From positions 2,244,001 through 2,308,000 of the forward strand of contig NZ_CP125377.1 of NCBI RefSeq assembly GCF_034008315.1: a stretch of 64,000 nucleotides of DNA, given 5' to 3'. The notes under the pieces are model-generated. The model did not search any database. It worked only from the letters and a program-made list of their open reading frames with translations, and was not told the origin of the DNA. The DNA is from Pseudomonas sp. P8_241. Its GTDB lineage: Bacteria > Pseudomonadota > Gammaproteobacteria > Pseudomonadales > Pseudomonadaceae. Below are positions 36,922-45,281 of this stretch, piece after piece. The position numbers and the translations under genes were made by a program. Each line of letters opens with the position of its first letter. The stretch's first letter is position 1.

Positions 36922-37986
36922 ATGAGCAAAATGGAAAACGGCCTGGATTGGCAGACACTGGTGGATATCCCTCGGCTGCAACGGTGGATGGACGTCGAGG
37001 GGCTGGGCGAGGGGCCGATCAGTGGTGCGCAACCACTGGCCGGTGGCACCCAGAACCTGCTACTACTTCTGCACCGTAGCGGCCGCGACTATGTCCTGCG
37101 CCGGCCGCCGCTGCATCCGCGCATGGACGGCAACGCCACGATGCGCCGTGAAATGCGAGTCTTGCAGGCGCTGGCCGCCACCGACGTGCCGCATGCGGGA
37201 TTCATCGCCGGGTGTAAAGACACTGAGGTGTTGGGTTCGGCGTTTTATCTGATGGAGCCCATTGAGGGGTTCAACGCGTGCGAGCGGATGCCGGCCCTGC
37301 ATGCCGGCGACCTGGCCGTACGGCATGCCATGGGCCTGGCCTTGGCTGATGGTGCCGCGGCCTTGGGTCGGGTCGATCTGGCACGGGTTGGCTTGAGCGA
37401 CCTGGGCAAGGTCGAGGGTTTCCTCGAACGCCAGGTCCCGCGCTGGCAAGCGTTGCTCCATAGTTACGAGGAGTTCACCGGCTGGAGTGGTTCGCAGGCG
37501 TTGGGCGATGTGGGCGCCATCGGGCGTTGGCTGGAGCAACGACGACCCCCAACGTTCGAACCGGGACTGATGCATGGTGACTATCACTTGGCCAACGTAA
37601 TGTTCCGCAATGACGGGCCGCAATTAGGTGCCATCGTCGACTGGGAAATGACCACGGCAGGGGATCCATTGCTGGACCTCGGCTGGATGCTCGCGACCTG
37701 GCCGGATGCTGATGGCATCGCCACGGGCCCGGCTACCCCGCAGCCATGGAGCGGATTTCCTGACGCCGGGGCGCTGATAGCCCGTTACGCCATGGGCAGT
37801 AAACGCGACCTGAGCCACGTGCAGTGGTACGCGGTTTTGGCCTGCTACAAGCTGGGTATCGTGCTTGAGGGTACCCACGCTCGTGCCTGCGCCGGCAAGG
37901 CATCCAGAGAAATCGGGGTGCAGTTGCATCAGGCTGCGCTGAAGCTTTTCGAACGTGCAAGCCAGTGGATCGAAGGCAGGCGCTGA
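36922..37986 (+). CDS. Phosphotransferase-family protein, ACAD10/11 or LvaA-like kinase
   Basis: A 354-residue APH-fold kinase: nucleotide-binding region GGTQNLLLLL and YVLRRPP with Lys replaced by Arg, catalytic loop MHGDYHLANVMF (about 215-226) and metal-binding DWEMTTAGDPLLDLGW. This subfamily phosphorylates the hydroxyl of 4-hydroxyacyl-CoA so that an acyl-CoA dehydrogenase-like partner can eliminate phosphate (LvaA in levulinate catabolism, ACAD10/11 in animals). The partner just upstream is frameshifted, so this branch may be impaired. Confidence 0.8.
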   Translation: MSKMENGLDWQTLVDIPRLQRWMDVEGLGEGPISGAQPLAGGTQNLLLLLHRSGRDYVLRRPPLHPRMDGNATMRREMRVLQALAATDVPHAGFIAGCKDTEVLGSAFYLMEPIEGFNACERMPALHAGDLAVRHAMGLALADGAAALGRVDLARVGLSDLGKVEGFLERQVPRWQALLHSYEEFTGWSGSQALGDVGAIGRWLEQRRPPTFEPGLMHGDYHLANVMFRNDGPQLGAIVDWEMTTAGDPLLDLGWMLATWPDADGIATGPATPQPWSGFPDAGALIARYAMGSKRDLSHVQWYAVLACYKLGIVLEGTHARACAGKASREIGVQLHQAALKLFERASQWIEGRR

Positions 37987-37991
37987 GAAAA

Positions 37992-38028
37992 GAGGACGCT
38001 TTGCAGCCAGAGGCAGCAAAGCGTCCTC
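37992..38028. terminator. Bidirectional terminator between convergent genes
   Basis: A 13-bp stem GAGGACGCTTTGC/GCAAAGCGTCCTC, with an 11-base loop, has A-rich sequence on the left and TTTT on the right. It separates the kinase gene from the convergent DUF1254 copy C. Confidence 0.85.
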
Positions 38029-38032
38029 ATTT

Positions 38033-39475
38033 TCAATCAATGCGTTTGACGGCCGGTGGTACCCATTCGCCGTTAGTTACTTCCGATTTCGGCGCGTATA
38101 GGCGCAATGCCAACTTGAACCCACCTTGTGCTGGCGTCGGCAGCCAGTTCGCTTTCTTGTCGCCTCCTGGCGAATCCTTCTGGATGTAAAGCGTGAGAGA
38201 GCCGTCGTCGTCAAATGTGAGGTGACTTCGATCACCCAATGCGTAACGGTTTAGCGTGTTGGGAACCAGATACGATTCCTTGTCGTACATCGTCAAAGAC
38301 CAGAAGGCATTGACTGGAGGCAGCTGCTCCTTGGTGAAGTGCAGGACGTATCGGTGAGCCGCGTCATAAGGTTTGCCGTCGCCGTCTATCAGCGATAGTG
38401 GATAAAAGGCGTCCTCGATCAAATTGCCACCGACACCAAAATAGGTCCATGCGGCCCGATAGGTGTACTGGGTGCCATAGCGACCCATGTCACGGGTCAG
38501 GTTCCAGCCGTTTACTCGCTTGCCCAGTTTTGCTTCTTCGTCGTGAACAGCTTGTCGACCTTCTGCAACCCCGCGCTCGATCGCCTGTTGTACTTGCGGT
38601 GTGAATCGCTGCATGTCGAATGCTACGCCGGGCTTGATACCTATCTGCGCAATTCGAGTCATCACAGGGCTGTCCGCCGGGTAGGGTGGGTTATGCACCA
38701 TCAATGCATTCAAACGTTGAAAAAACACTTGAGCCGGCATGACGTCCACTTGGGCCGGCACGGGGGTCTTGCTATCCACACCGGGTTTAAGCGGCAGGTT
38801 GTCCGGTGGTGTGTAGGCATTGCCCCACGCCGAAAGCGGCACCAGTTTGTACTGGTCTTGCAGCGCGTGAACGGCGGCGTAATCCTCGGTTCCTGCGGTA
38901 TAGGTGCGGCCCCCCAGTAGCGCAAGACTGGTAGGCATGCGCAGTTCGGTCATGCCCTTGGGCAACGTCCCGCGCCAGTCGGGGCCAACGATGGCGAACG
39001 TGCCACCTTTGCCACCCAGTGTGCGCGAGCCGGGCGCGTGCGGCACGTTGTTCCATGCGTCGATCAATTGCATGATCCAGAACCGGTCGCCCATCGGCGG
39101 GACGAACAAAACCATCGGTTCTCTGGATAAATCCAGGTTGGCCAGCGAATACAGCGTGTCGACATTCAGACCGACGACGGTCTTGTTATCCGCGTTGGGA
39201 AACTCGCGATAGTGGACGAACTGGTTGAGGGGCGCTTGAAGCTTTCCGACCTTGGTGACGTGAGTCTGTATGTCACTCTGGGTCTGTATGTACACCAGCG
39301 GCAAGCCAAAGACATAAGCCTCCTTCGCCAGGGTTTGCGCTTGCTGCGCAGAGACCGGCGCGTTGATCGCAGCGCTGGTCAGACCGGCCGGAGCGCACAG
39401 GCTCAGAGCCACGCAACACTGTTTTAATAACCGGCGCAGTCGAGGTGAAGATGCACGACGATGTTGATTGATCAT
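38033..39475 (-). CDS. DUF1254/DUF1214 exported protein, Sec signal (copy C)
   Basis: A 480-residue protein of the same two-domain family as the genes at 27276 and 28834 but clearly diverged (KEAYVFGLPLVYIQTQ; VVGLNVDTLYSLANLDLS; FWIMQLIDAWNNVPHAPGSR; LNRYALGDRSHLTF; NWLPTP). The N-terminus (basic, then LLKQCCVALSLCAPAGLTSA) is a Sec-type signal without a twin arginine. A strong GGAGG precedes the ATG. It is divergent from the MBL gene, across the motif at 39564-39617. Confidence 0.8.
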   Translation of the reverse strand: MINQHRRASSPRLRRLLKQCCVALSLCAPAGLTSAAINAPVSAQQAQTLAKEAYVFGLPLVYIQTQSDIQTHVTKVGKLQAPLNQFVHYREFPNADNKTVVGLNVDTLYSLANLDLSREPMVLFVPPMGDRFWIMQLIDAWNNVPHAPGSRTLGGKGGTFAIVGPDWRGTLPKGMTELRMPTSLALLGGRTYTAGTEDYAAVHALQDQYKLVPLSAWGNAYTPPDNLPLKPGVDSKTPVPAQVDVMPAQVFFQRLNALMVHNPPYPADSPVMTRIAQIGIKPGVAFDMQRFTPQVQQAIERGVAEGRQAVHDEEAKLGKRVNGWNLTRDMGRYGTQYTYRAAWTYFGVGGNLIEDAFYPLSLIDGDGKPYDAAHRYVLHFTKEQLPPVNAFWSLTMYDKESYLVPNTLNRYALGDRSHLTFDDDGSLTLYIQKDSPGGDKKANWLPTPAQGGFKLALRLYAPKSEVTNGEWVPPAVKRID

Positions 39476-39563
39476 GATTACCTCCGGATGGCTGCACAGG
39501 TCGAAACACCGCCTATAGCTTAGCTTGCCAATGTTATATGGCGTATTCGGGCCACCTGTCAGT

Positions 39564-39617
39564 GGTTAACCTTCCCCCCAAAAGGGGGGTGTGGCGGGTG
39601 AGTGCGCGGGCTTAACC
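39564..39617 (+). promoter_or_regulatory. G/C-run motif between DUF1254 copy C and the MBL gene
   Basis: CCCCCCAAAAGGGGGG is followed by TGTGGC and GGGTGAGTGCGCG (39596-39608), matching the right part of the site at 30560 with one change. GGTTAA and TTAACC flank the block, forming an outer dyad. Confidence 0.45.
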
Positions 39618-39678
39618 TGACGCCCGAGGCAACACTTCAAACGGTCGTCGAGATGACAAAATTAAAAAGGTAGGCATC

Positions 39679-40542
39679 GTGGAACGTACTATTTCCACCC
39701 TGGCGGGCACATCTCGCAGGCTTGATGGCGGCATTTTGTTCGGCCAGACCCCGCGCCGGCGTTGGGCAGATTTGATGAGGCCCGACCACGACAACCTGGT
39801 GGAGATCGCGGCGCGAACAATGCTGGTGCAAGAACAGGGCAAGAACACGCTGGTCATGGCTGGCGCCGACGGGCTGCTGGTAGCTGCGAATCGCAATTGC
39901 CGCTGTCAGCCGCGCAAACCGGGATTGCTCGAAAGTCTGGCGCAACATGGTCTGGATGAAAACGCGGTGGACGCCGTGGTGTTGACCCATCTACAGGCGC
40001 ATCTTTCCAGTGAACTTAGTGAACTGATCAGGGACGGGGAGATGCCACGCCTTTTATTTCCCCGCGCGCGTTACTTCTGCGGCGAACGTCATTGGCTGCG
40101 GGCACGCCATCCGCATCCACGCGACCGGGATTTGTTCGTTTCACCTCTAAATCACCGGCTTGAAGGCAGTGGGCGGTTGACGTTGATCGGTGATTCCGGC
40201 TGCGAGGCGTTCGGTGAGGGCTGGCGGTTTCACACCAGCGATGGTTATACCCCGGGACAACTGTTGCCCGAAGTTCAACTGCCTGGTGGTCCGGTGTTGT
40301 TTGCGGGCGATCTGATACCAGGGACCCATTGGTTGAACCTGGCAATGACCAGCGCGTTTGACCGCAACCCTGAATGCGTGATCGATGAAAAGGAGCACGT
40401 GCTCGACAACCTTGTGGCCAACGGTGGACGTCTGTTTTTTGCTCGCGATCCCGATGTGACGATGGTCAGGGTAATGCGCGACCGACAATCGCGCTATATC
40501 CCCTTTGACTATTACAGAACGTTGAGCCGCTTCGACAGCTGA
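39679..40542 (+). CDS. Metallo-beta-lactamase-fold protein with a degenerate metal site
   Basis: A 287-residue MBL-fold protein read from a GTG start. The usual THxHxDH motif appears as VVLTHLQAHLSSEL, so two His and the Asp are not conserved. The next His region is SDGYTPGQ instead of TPGHTPGH. The Asp in LFAGDLIPGTHW is kept. It belongs to the fold but may bind fewer or no metal ions, or use other residues. It is the last gene of the catabolic cargo. A role as an altered thioesterase or lactonase is possible but unproven. Confidence 0.7.
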   Translation: MERTISTLAGTSRRLDGGILFGQTPRRRWADLMRPDHDNLVEIAARTMLVQEQGKNTLVMAGADGLLVAANRNCRCQPRKPGLLESLAQHGLDENAVDAVVLTHLQAHLSSELSELIRDGEMPRLLFPRARYFCGERHWLRARHPHPRDRDLFVSPLNHRLEGSGRLTLIGDSGCEAFGEGWRFHTSDGYTPGQLLPEVQLPGGPVLFAGDLIPGTHWLNLAMTSAFDRNPECVIDEKEHVLDNLVANGGRLFFARDPDVTMVRVMRDRQSRYIPFDYYRTLSRFDS

Positions 40543-40828
40543 GTGCTGCATGGTTGAGTGTTTGTATTTGCAAACATACAAATTGAATCGGTCCAAGAGT
40601 TGAAAGCATCGGATAGCTGCTTCTGGCCGATTGCTGTTGAAGCGCAACTCCGCTTAGGTCGAAAACCGAATAGATGCTTCTAACGGAAGTATGGAAAGTA
40701 TGTCTATTAATGGTCACTATTTTTTCACGACAAAGTCGGCGAATTCCGGGCTTCGAACTACCCCCGGTCATCATGCCTAAAAAAAGAACCTCTACCGGGG
40801 GGGTGAGTAGCACGTCAGTGGCGTGCAA
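40543..40828. other. Junction between catabolic cargo and replication module
   Basis: No gene is recognised. It holds the inverted repeat TTTGTAT/ATACAAA (about 40560-40581) and an 8-bp inverted repeat CCCCCGGT/ACCGGGGG (40761-40768, 40794-40801) followed by GGTGAGTAGC, which weakly resembles the cargo promoter motif. No tRNA-Asn fragment is present here. Confidence 0.45.
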
Positions 40829-41140
40829 CTACTGGCATGGGTGGTGGGGGGAGGCGTCGAATGTTTCAGGCCCCTCGCCAGCAGCGCCAGCAAAGGCTCG
40901 GAAAACCTTCCCGTTGTTCACGGCGTGGCCGTAAGTGATGTCGTCGATTGAATCGACCAGACAGGCCGTCACCACGGCATCGGCACTGCGCATCACTACG
41001 CGGCCACACTCCGCGTCTTCCTCAGTCAGGAACGGCCCCAGCAGCGCTTTGGGCACCTTGGGATGGGTGACGTACCAGACAGAGGCTTTCTTCGGGCTGA
41101 GCGAATCCGCCAGCGGTTGAACGCTGTTTTGAATGTTCAT
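40829..41140 (-). CDS. Hypothetical protein of the P4-like module
   Basis: A 103-residue protein (SVWYVTHPKVPKALLGPFLTEEDAECGRVVM...TYGHAVNNGKVFRAFAGA). I do not recognise a domain. It lies at the distal end of the leftward replication gene set, 58 bp after the Cys-rich protein gene, and is probably co-expressed with it. Codon use looks like a genuine gene. Function unknown. Confidence 0.55.
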   Translation of the reverse strand: MNIQNSVQPLADSLSPKKASVWYVTHPKVPKALLGPFLTEEDAECGRVVMRSADAVVTACLVDSIDDITYGHAVNNGKVFRAFAGAAGEGPETFDASPHHPCQ

Positions 41141-41198
41141 GGGTTAACCCCTCAGTTCGATAGCTTCGAGCTGCTCGTTAAACGTACTGACCTGGGTA

Positions 41199-41693
41199 TC
41201 AAGCGTGGTGCGACGCCATGGGCGTATTCTCGTAGCTGGCGCGCAGGTCGGCACCAGCCAAGCAGTGACGAGCTCTCGGCGCGTAGCAGGCCCGACAGGC
41301 CATGATGTGGTTGAGGTATTGGTCACGAGCGTGGCGCCACTCAGGTGTGGCAGTTTCGGCGGAGCGGTGCGTTCCATGGTCGTGTGTCGCCGTTTGCTTG
41401 AATCGGTCAATCGCTGGCGCTGGTGGTGCCTCCCAACCGTAGGAGCGAATCAACCGAGCCGCTCGACCGATGGGGCCCATGGTGGCCAAGTCCTCGGCGG
41501 TCACTCGGCCCGTCTCGATCAGCCAGGCAGGTGAGCATCCCAGCACATCGGCCAGCCTCTCCAGCCAACGGGTGGCGTCGAGCTGGTGTGCGGCGTTCCG
41601 TTGCCCTGGTGCGATGTCGTCATGAATGATCTGTGACGGTGCGCTGTGGCGCAGGAAGTTGCCCAGGGCGGGCAAGTCGAGGTGATCAGTCAA
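41199..41693 (-). CDS. Hypothetical protein with C-terminal Cys motif
   Basis: About 164 residues if started at TTG 41693, which has AAAGAGG 8 bases upstream (TDHLDLPALGNFLRHS). Features are WLERLADVLGCSPAWLI, an HTH-like stretch, and HIMACRACYAPRARHCLAGADLR, with a C-x2-C and a further C that could bind zinc. I recall similar proteins next to P4-like primase genes in Pseudomonas islands. The open frame extends to 41867, but that part lies in the iteron region and is probably not coding. Confidence 0.55.
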   Translation of the reverse strand: MTDHLDLPALGNFLRHSAPSQIIHDDIAPGQRNAAHQLDATRWLERLADVLGCSPAWLIETGRVTAEDLATMGPIGRAARLIRSYGWEAPPAPAIDRFKQTATHDHGTHRSAETATPEWRHARDQYLNHIMACRACYAPRARHCLAGADLRASYENTPMASHHA

Positions 41694-41809
41694 AAACCAC
41701 CTCTTTTTGCATGTTTTTCGAAGGTGAAAATATGGTGAACTCCAATAGATACGGGGCTTTCGTTGTTTTCGGGTGGTCAAAATTCGGTGTTGGGTATGTT
41801 GTTTTGCGT

Positions 41810-42022
41810 GAAGACATGGAAGACATGGAAGACAGCCAGTAAATACGGGGCCTACAGCTATCTTCAATGATGAAAACGATGGAAGACAATGAAGACAGAA
41901 CAGGTATCAAGATTATTTGACTGTCTTCTGTTGTCTTCCATCTGTCTCCTATCTGTCTTCCATCCTGAATTGCTTGCAGGCCGCATAAATACAGGCTTTT
42001 TCTGGCTGTCTTCCATGTCTTC
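41810..42022. repeat. Array of 9-bp iterons, candidate replication origin
   Basis: GAAGAC occurs at 41810, 41819, 41828, 41882 and 41891. Its complement GTCTTC occurs at 41923, 41933, 41955, 42008 and 42017, with a variant GTCTCC at 41944. Local spacing is 9-11 bp (unit near ATGGAAGACA), so the array is two inverted halves. It lies directly downstream of the DUF927 gene in otherwise non-coding DNA, where P4-type elements keep cis-acting replication sites. I call it an origin by inference. Confidence 0.6.
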
Positions 42023-42059
42023 AACCCATTTCCGGTTGTGGTTGCTTGATTCAACACGG

Positions 42060-43988
42060 CTACTCCTCCAAAGCGGCTTGCAAGGCAGCGGGGTTGATAA
42101 CGTAAACGTAGGGTCGACCTTCTCCGGGGATGCGCACCTGCTTGCAGGGACTGCCATTGGTGCGGTGCTCCTCAATGGCCCCGGCGTTGTCCAGGCAGGC
42201 CAATACGCGCTTGAGGTCAAACCCTTGGGCTGCCTCGGCCAAAGCGTCAGAGTTGAACAGGTACAAGCGGCCATCGCCGTGAGCGCGGTACCAGCCCGCA
42301 CGGTTGTGAGTCGGCGCGGTGTCGGTGCCTTCCGCGTTGGCGAAGCGGGAGACGTGACGATCAATGAACCCCAGCACGGCGCGCAGAATCTTGATGTCCT
42401 CCGACTGGCCGCGCCCACGGTAGTCGGCCCAGTCGTTGTACAGCTCCACCATGGCTTCGCGCGCCGTCCCCGGTGCCCAAGGCAGCAACCCCGCCTGTAT
42501 CGCCATTTCACCGGCCAGCGCCGCGATAGCAAAGCGTGCGGCGGCGCGTGCCTCCTGCCCTGTGCCGACGGGGAACGCTTTGCGCATCTCGGCGTAGACC
42601 GCCCTTAATTCTAGATTGGCGCGCTCGATCTCCTCGGCATTCATCGGACTGCCATCGGGACGCTGGACACGCTTTATTAGCAGCTCGACAAAGGCCGGGC
42701 CAAGATGCCCATAGTGCTTGGCAGCAGCATGTTTTAGGGTTTCAGCGAAGACGCGACCGGCCCCCTTGCAGTCCTCCACGTTGTTCGGATCGTGCGGCAG
42801 TTCCAGGCCGTGCAGATTGTCGAAGACGCCGTAATGCCGATTGACCGGAACGTCGAGCAGGCGCAGTTCCTGACCGGCCTTGATGTGCGCGCCAGCAGTG
42901 GCCATGTGTTTGCCAATGGTGTATTCACCGCTGGAAAACACAATGACGCGCCACTTCTGTGTGGGACGTGGCAATCCCGACACCTTGCCGCGCTGGCGTC
43001 CGGTGCCGTTGCCCAGGGCGTAAATGATCCCGCCCAAGTCCTGTGGCTTGGCCTCGCCGATTTCGTCCAGCACCAGCAAGGTGTCATTGCGCAGGGTGGC
43101 CACGCCTTCCAGTCCGGTGCTGGTGGCGTTCCAGGTGCGCCAGAAGTCGAGTGGCTTGCCCCACACACTGGCAGACGCCAAGAGCGCGATGCTCTTACCA
43201 CCAGAGCTGTCACCCAATAAGTGAAAGCCGCCACCATCCATATCCAATTGAGCTAGCAGCGGGCCGGCCAGCGCGGCGCAGACAGAAAGAATCAGCACGG
43301 GGTTGCCAACACAGCGATCTGCCACCTCGGCTTGCCACGCGGTTAAATTACCTCCCTGTGAGTATTCGTGACCGCCCGATTCAGACGACTGAAACACCAC
43401 GTCGCCGGCGCCAATGACCTTGCGCGGCATCACGAACAATGCCGGCCCGTGCCAGCCGGTGCGGGTGGCGGCCATGGCATGGCGTTTCGGGTTGCTCGCC
43501 ATGATGTAATCCATCAGCGCCCGGCGCTGGCCAAACGGAATGGTGGCGCCGAGGTTGAGCAGCACCGCGCGCAGTTCGGAACCATCACCGGCCAGCATTT
43601 CCATGGGGGCGGCCCATTCGCGCCAGCCGCCGCCACTGGACATCAGGCGAATCAGGCGTCCGAAGTTTTCCCCGCGTTCGTCGCTGGTGATCGCCATGAT
43701 TTCCAAAGGCGAGCAGATCAAGTTGTCCGTCTCCTTTTCGTCGCGGATGCCGTGGAAGTACAGCCCCGGTGGCAGGATGTGGCCACACTCGGTTTGCACC
43801 CAAGTGGAATAGGTCGCATAGCAGGGACGCGACGGTGTGACCGTGCGGCGCGGATTGACCACGGATGCCAAACGCTTGTCAGGCGCTTTAGCAGCCTTCG
43901 CCGGACGCTTGCTGGCGGGCTTTCCTTCGCTATCGCTGGCGGAACCAACGGCGCGGGCTGGCTCGTTTGGGAGTGTGGTGTCAGTCAT
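42060..43988 (-). CDS. DUF927 helicase/primase-associated ATPase
   Basis: A 642-residue protein with an alanine/lysine-rich N-terminus (20-45), a DUF927 core (about 60-350) and a helicase-like ATPase centre: Walker A GDSSGGKS (259-266) and Walker B LLVLDE (304-309). Proteins of this kind replace the helicase part of the phage P4 alpha protein in plasmid- and satellite-like elements. ATG at 43988 overlaps the stop of the upstream 81-residue gene by 8 bp, so translation is coupled. It likely unwinds the element's origin, possibly the iteron array at its 3' side. Confidence 0.8.
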   Translation of the reverse strand: MTDTTLPNEPARAVGSASDSEGKPASKRPAKAAKAPDKRLASVVNPRRTVTPSRPCYATYSTWVQTECGHILPPGLYFHGIRDEKETDNLICSPLEIMAITSDERGENFGRLIRLMSSGGGWREWAAPMEMLAGDGSELRAVLLNLGATIPFGQRRALMDYIMASNPKRHAMAATRTGWHGPALFVMPRKVIGAGDVVFQSSESGGHEYSQGGNLTAWQAEVADRCVGNPVLILSVCAALAGPLLAQLDMDGGGFHLLGDSSGGKSIALLASASVWGKPLDFWRTWNATSTGLEGVATLRNDTLLVLDEIGEAKPQDLGGIIYALGNGTGRQRGKVSGLPRPTQKWRVIVFSSGEYTIGKHMATAGAHIKAGQELRLLDVPVNRHYGVFDNLHGLELPHDPNNVEDCKGAGRVFAETLKHAAAKHYGHLGPAFVELLIKRVQRPDGSPMNAEEIERANLELRAVYAEMRKAFPVGTGQEARAAARFAIAALAGEMAIQAGLLPWAPGTAREAMVELYNDWADYRGRGQSEDIKILRAVLGFIDRHVSRFANAEGTDTAPTHNRAGWYRAHGDGRLYLFNSDALAEAAQGFDLKRVLACLDNAGAIEEHRTNGSPCKQVRIPGEGRPYVYVINPAALQAALEE

Positions 43989-44226
43989 GGTCGGGGCCCC
44001 GTTGTGTGAATGGTGAGGCGGCGACAATGAGCGCTTGCAACGGCTTGATGGTCTGCGCCAGGTGCTGGCGGGCGGCGTCTTTGTCGATGGCCTTCTCCAG
44101 CGCCAGCAACGCGTCTTCGATTGCCGGAAACAGCTCGCGGCAGCCAGGCGGGAGCAGGTCGATGAAGCTATTCAGCGCGGCATCGATGTCGACGTGATTG
44201 GTCGTCAAGGCTGGGCGATCAGACAT
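43981..44226 (-). CDS. Small acidic hypothetical protein
   Basis: An 81-residue protein (SDRPALTTNHVDIDAALNSFIDLLPPGC...LALEKAIDKDAARQHLAQ), predicted to be helical. It overlaps both neighbours by 8 bp (ATGTCTGA at its start, ATGACTGA at its end), so the three genes form a tightly coupled operon. Its place between toprim primase and DUF927 helicase suggests a replication accessory subunit; no domain is recognised. Confidence 0.65.
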   Translation of the reverse strand: MSDRPALTTNHVDIDAALNSFIDLLPPGCRELFPAIEDALLALEKAIDKDAARQHLAQTIKPLQALIVAASPFTQRGPDHD

Positions 44227-45205
44227 GGGGGTTCTCCTGGCTGGCAATCCAGCACTGCAAGTCGTTGAAGTCGGTAAGGTGGTCGGGCGCATTGGCGGGC
44301 CACTCGGGAAATACCGCAAAACAGGCCGCCGCTACGGCGGTGGCGTTGGCGGCTTTGCGTCCGGGGTTGCCGGAAGTTAGGCGGTCGTCGTCCCCGGCGA
44401 TCAGCAGGTCTAGGCCCTCGGCGAATCGCTCGCGCAACGCCAGCGCCAGTGGCTGAAGGTTCCCGGCATTCATCGCACAGGCCACACCATAGACGCCCCG
44501 GTATTGCTCGATCAGCGTGGCGCCCGTAGCGAACCCCTCGCAAATGAACAGCGTATTGCTGGGGTCAATCTGTCCCAGCAAATGGAAGGCGCCTTGCACC
44601 TGACCACCGAACAGAAAGCGTTTGCTCCCGTCGGCGCCGATACGTTGCAGGTTGACCAGATCGCCCGCCACGTTGCGCAGGGGCACCAGCAGTTCGTCAC
44701 CGCGCTGGCGCAGGTCGTGCGGGCCTACACGCTTGGCCACCAGATACGGGTGTGCAGGGTCGGCGGGGCGAGCGTTGCGCCAGAGATATGCGGCACGTTG
44801 CGCGGCCTTCTGCTGGCGCTGGAGACGTTCGGATTCGCGCAGGCGCCGGGCTTGCTCGATGCGCTGGCGCACCTGTTCGGCTTCGCGGTGATCGGCAGGT
44901 TCGCGACTGCTCCAGGTGTTGGAGCCGCCAGTCTTCCAGCTACCGAACGCACCCGAGGCGATGCCATCCAGATACAAGATGTACCAGCCGTTGAGGCTTC
45001 CGGGCTTGTCATCAGGTACACGGAAACGGTGAATGGTGCCATCGGCCACGGGCAGCCAATCAAGCGGCCCGTAGACGGCCTGCATGGCAGTGCAGAACGC
45101 TGGGCGGCAGTCGGATGGAGTCGTAAGGTATTGCTGTGAGTTGTTGTGAGAGTCCAGCCAGTTCCTCAGCGGGCTTTGTTTTTGGGACATATGTTTATGA
45201 GACAT
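44219..45205 (-). CDS. Toprim-domain primase-like protein
   Basis: A 328-residue protein. The N-terminal part (WLPVADGTIHRFRVPDDKPGSLNGWYILYLDGIASGAFGSW) is typical of plasmid and P4-type primases. The toprim domain follows at about 205-315 with the invariant Glu in LFICEGFATGATL and the Asp motif in LLIAGDDDR. It would synthesise primers at the element's origin. GAGGA precedes the ATG at 45205. Together with the DUF927 protein it forms a split version of the P4 alpha primase-helicase. Confidence 0.8.
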   Translation of the reverse strand: MSHKHMSQKQSPLRNWLDSHNNSQQYLTTPSDCRPAFCTAMQAVYGPLDWLPVADGTIHRFRVPDDKPGSLNGWYILYLDGIASGAFGSWKTGGSNTWSSREPADHREAEQVRQRIEQARRLRESERLQRQQKAAQRAAYLWRNARPADPAHPYLVAKRVGPHDLRQRGDELLVPLRNVAGDLVNLQRIGADGSKRFLFGGQVQGAFHLLGQIDPSNTLFICEGFATGATLIEQYRGVYGVACAMNAGNLQPLALALRERFAEGLDLLIAGDDDRLTSGNPGRKAANATAVAAACFAVFPEWPANAPDHLTDFNDLQCWIASQENPHV

Positions 45206-45281
45206 AGCTAGTCCTCATGGGGCGTTTTCTGGGCAAGCCGGGAGCGCCCCGCTGATATGCAGGTTGGGTCGTTATGGGCGA

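Noticed and set aside
41810..42022. CRISPR-like array
   Set aside because: The units are only 6-10 bp, in two orientations and without unique spacers of constant length. No cas gene is nearby.
41686..42057. 123-codon minus-strand ORF in the iteron region
   Set aside because: Its protein reflects the repeats (SSMSSMSS, RPRIYW) and it has no ribosome-binding site; the iteron interpretation explains the sequence better.
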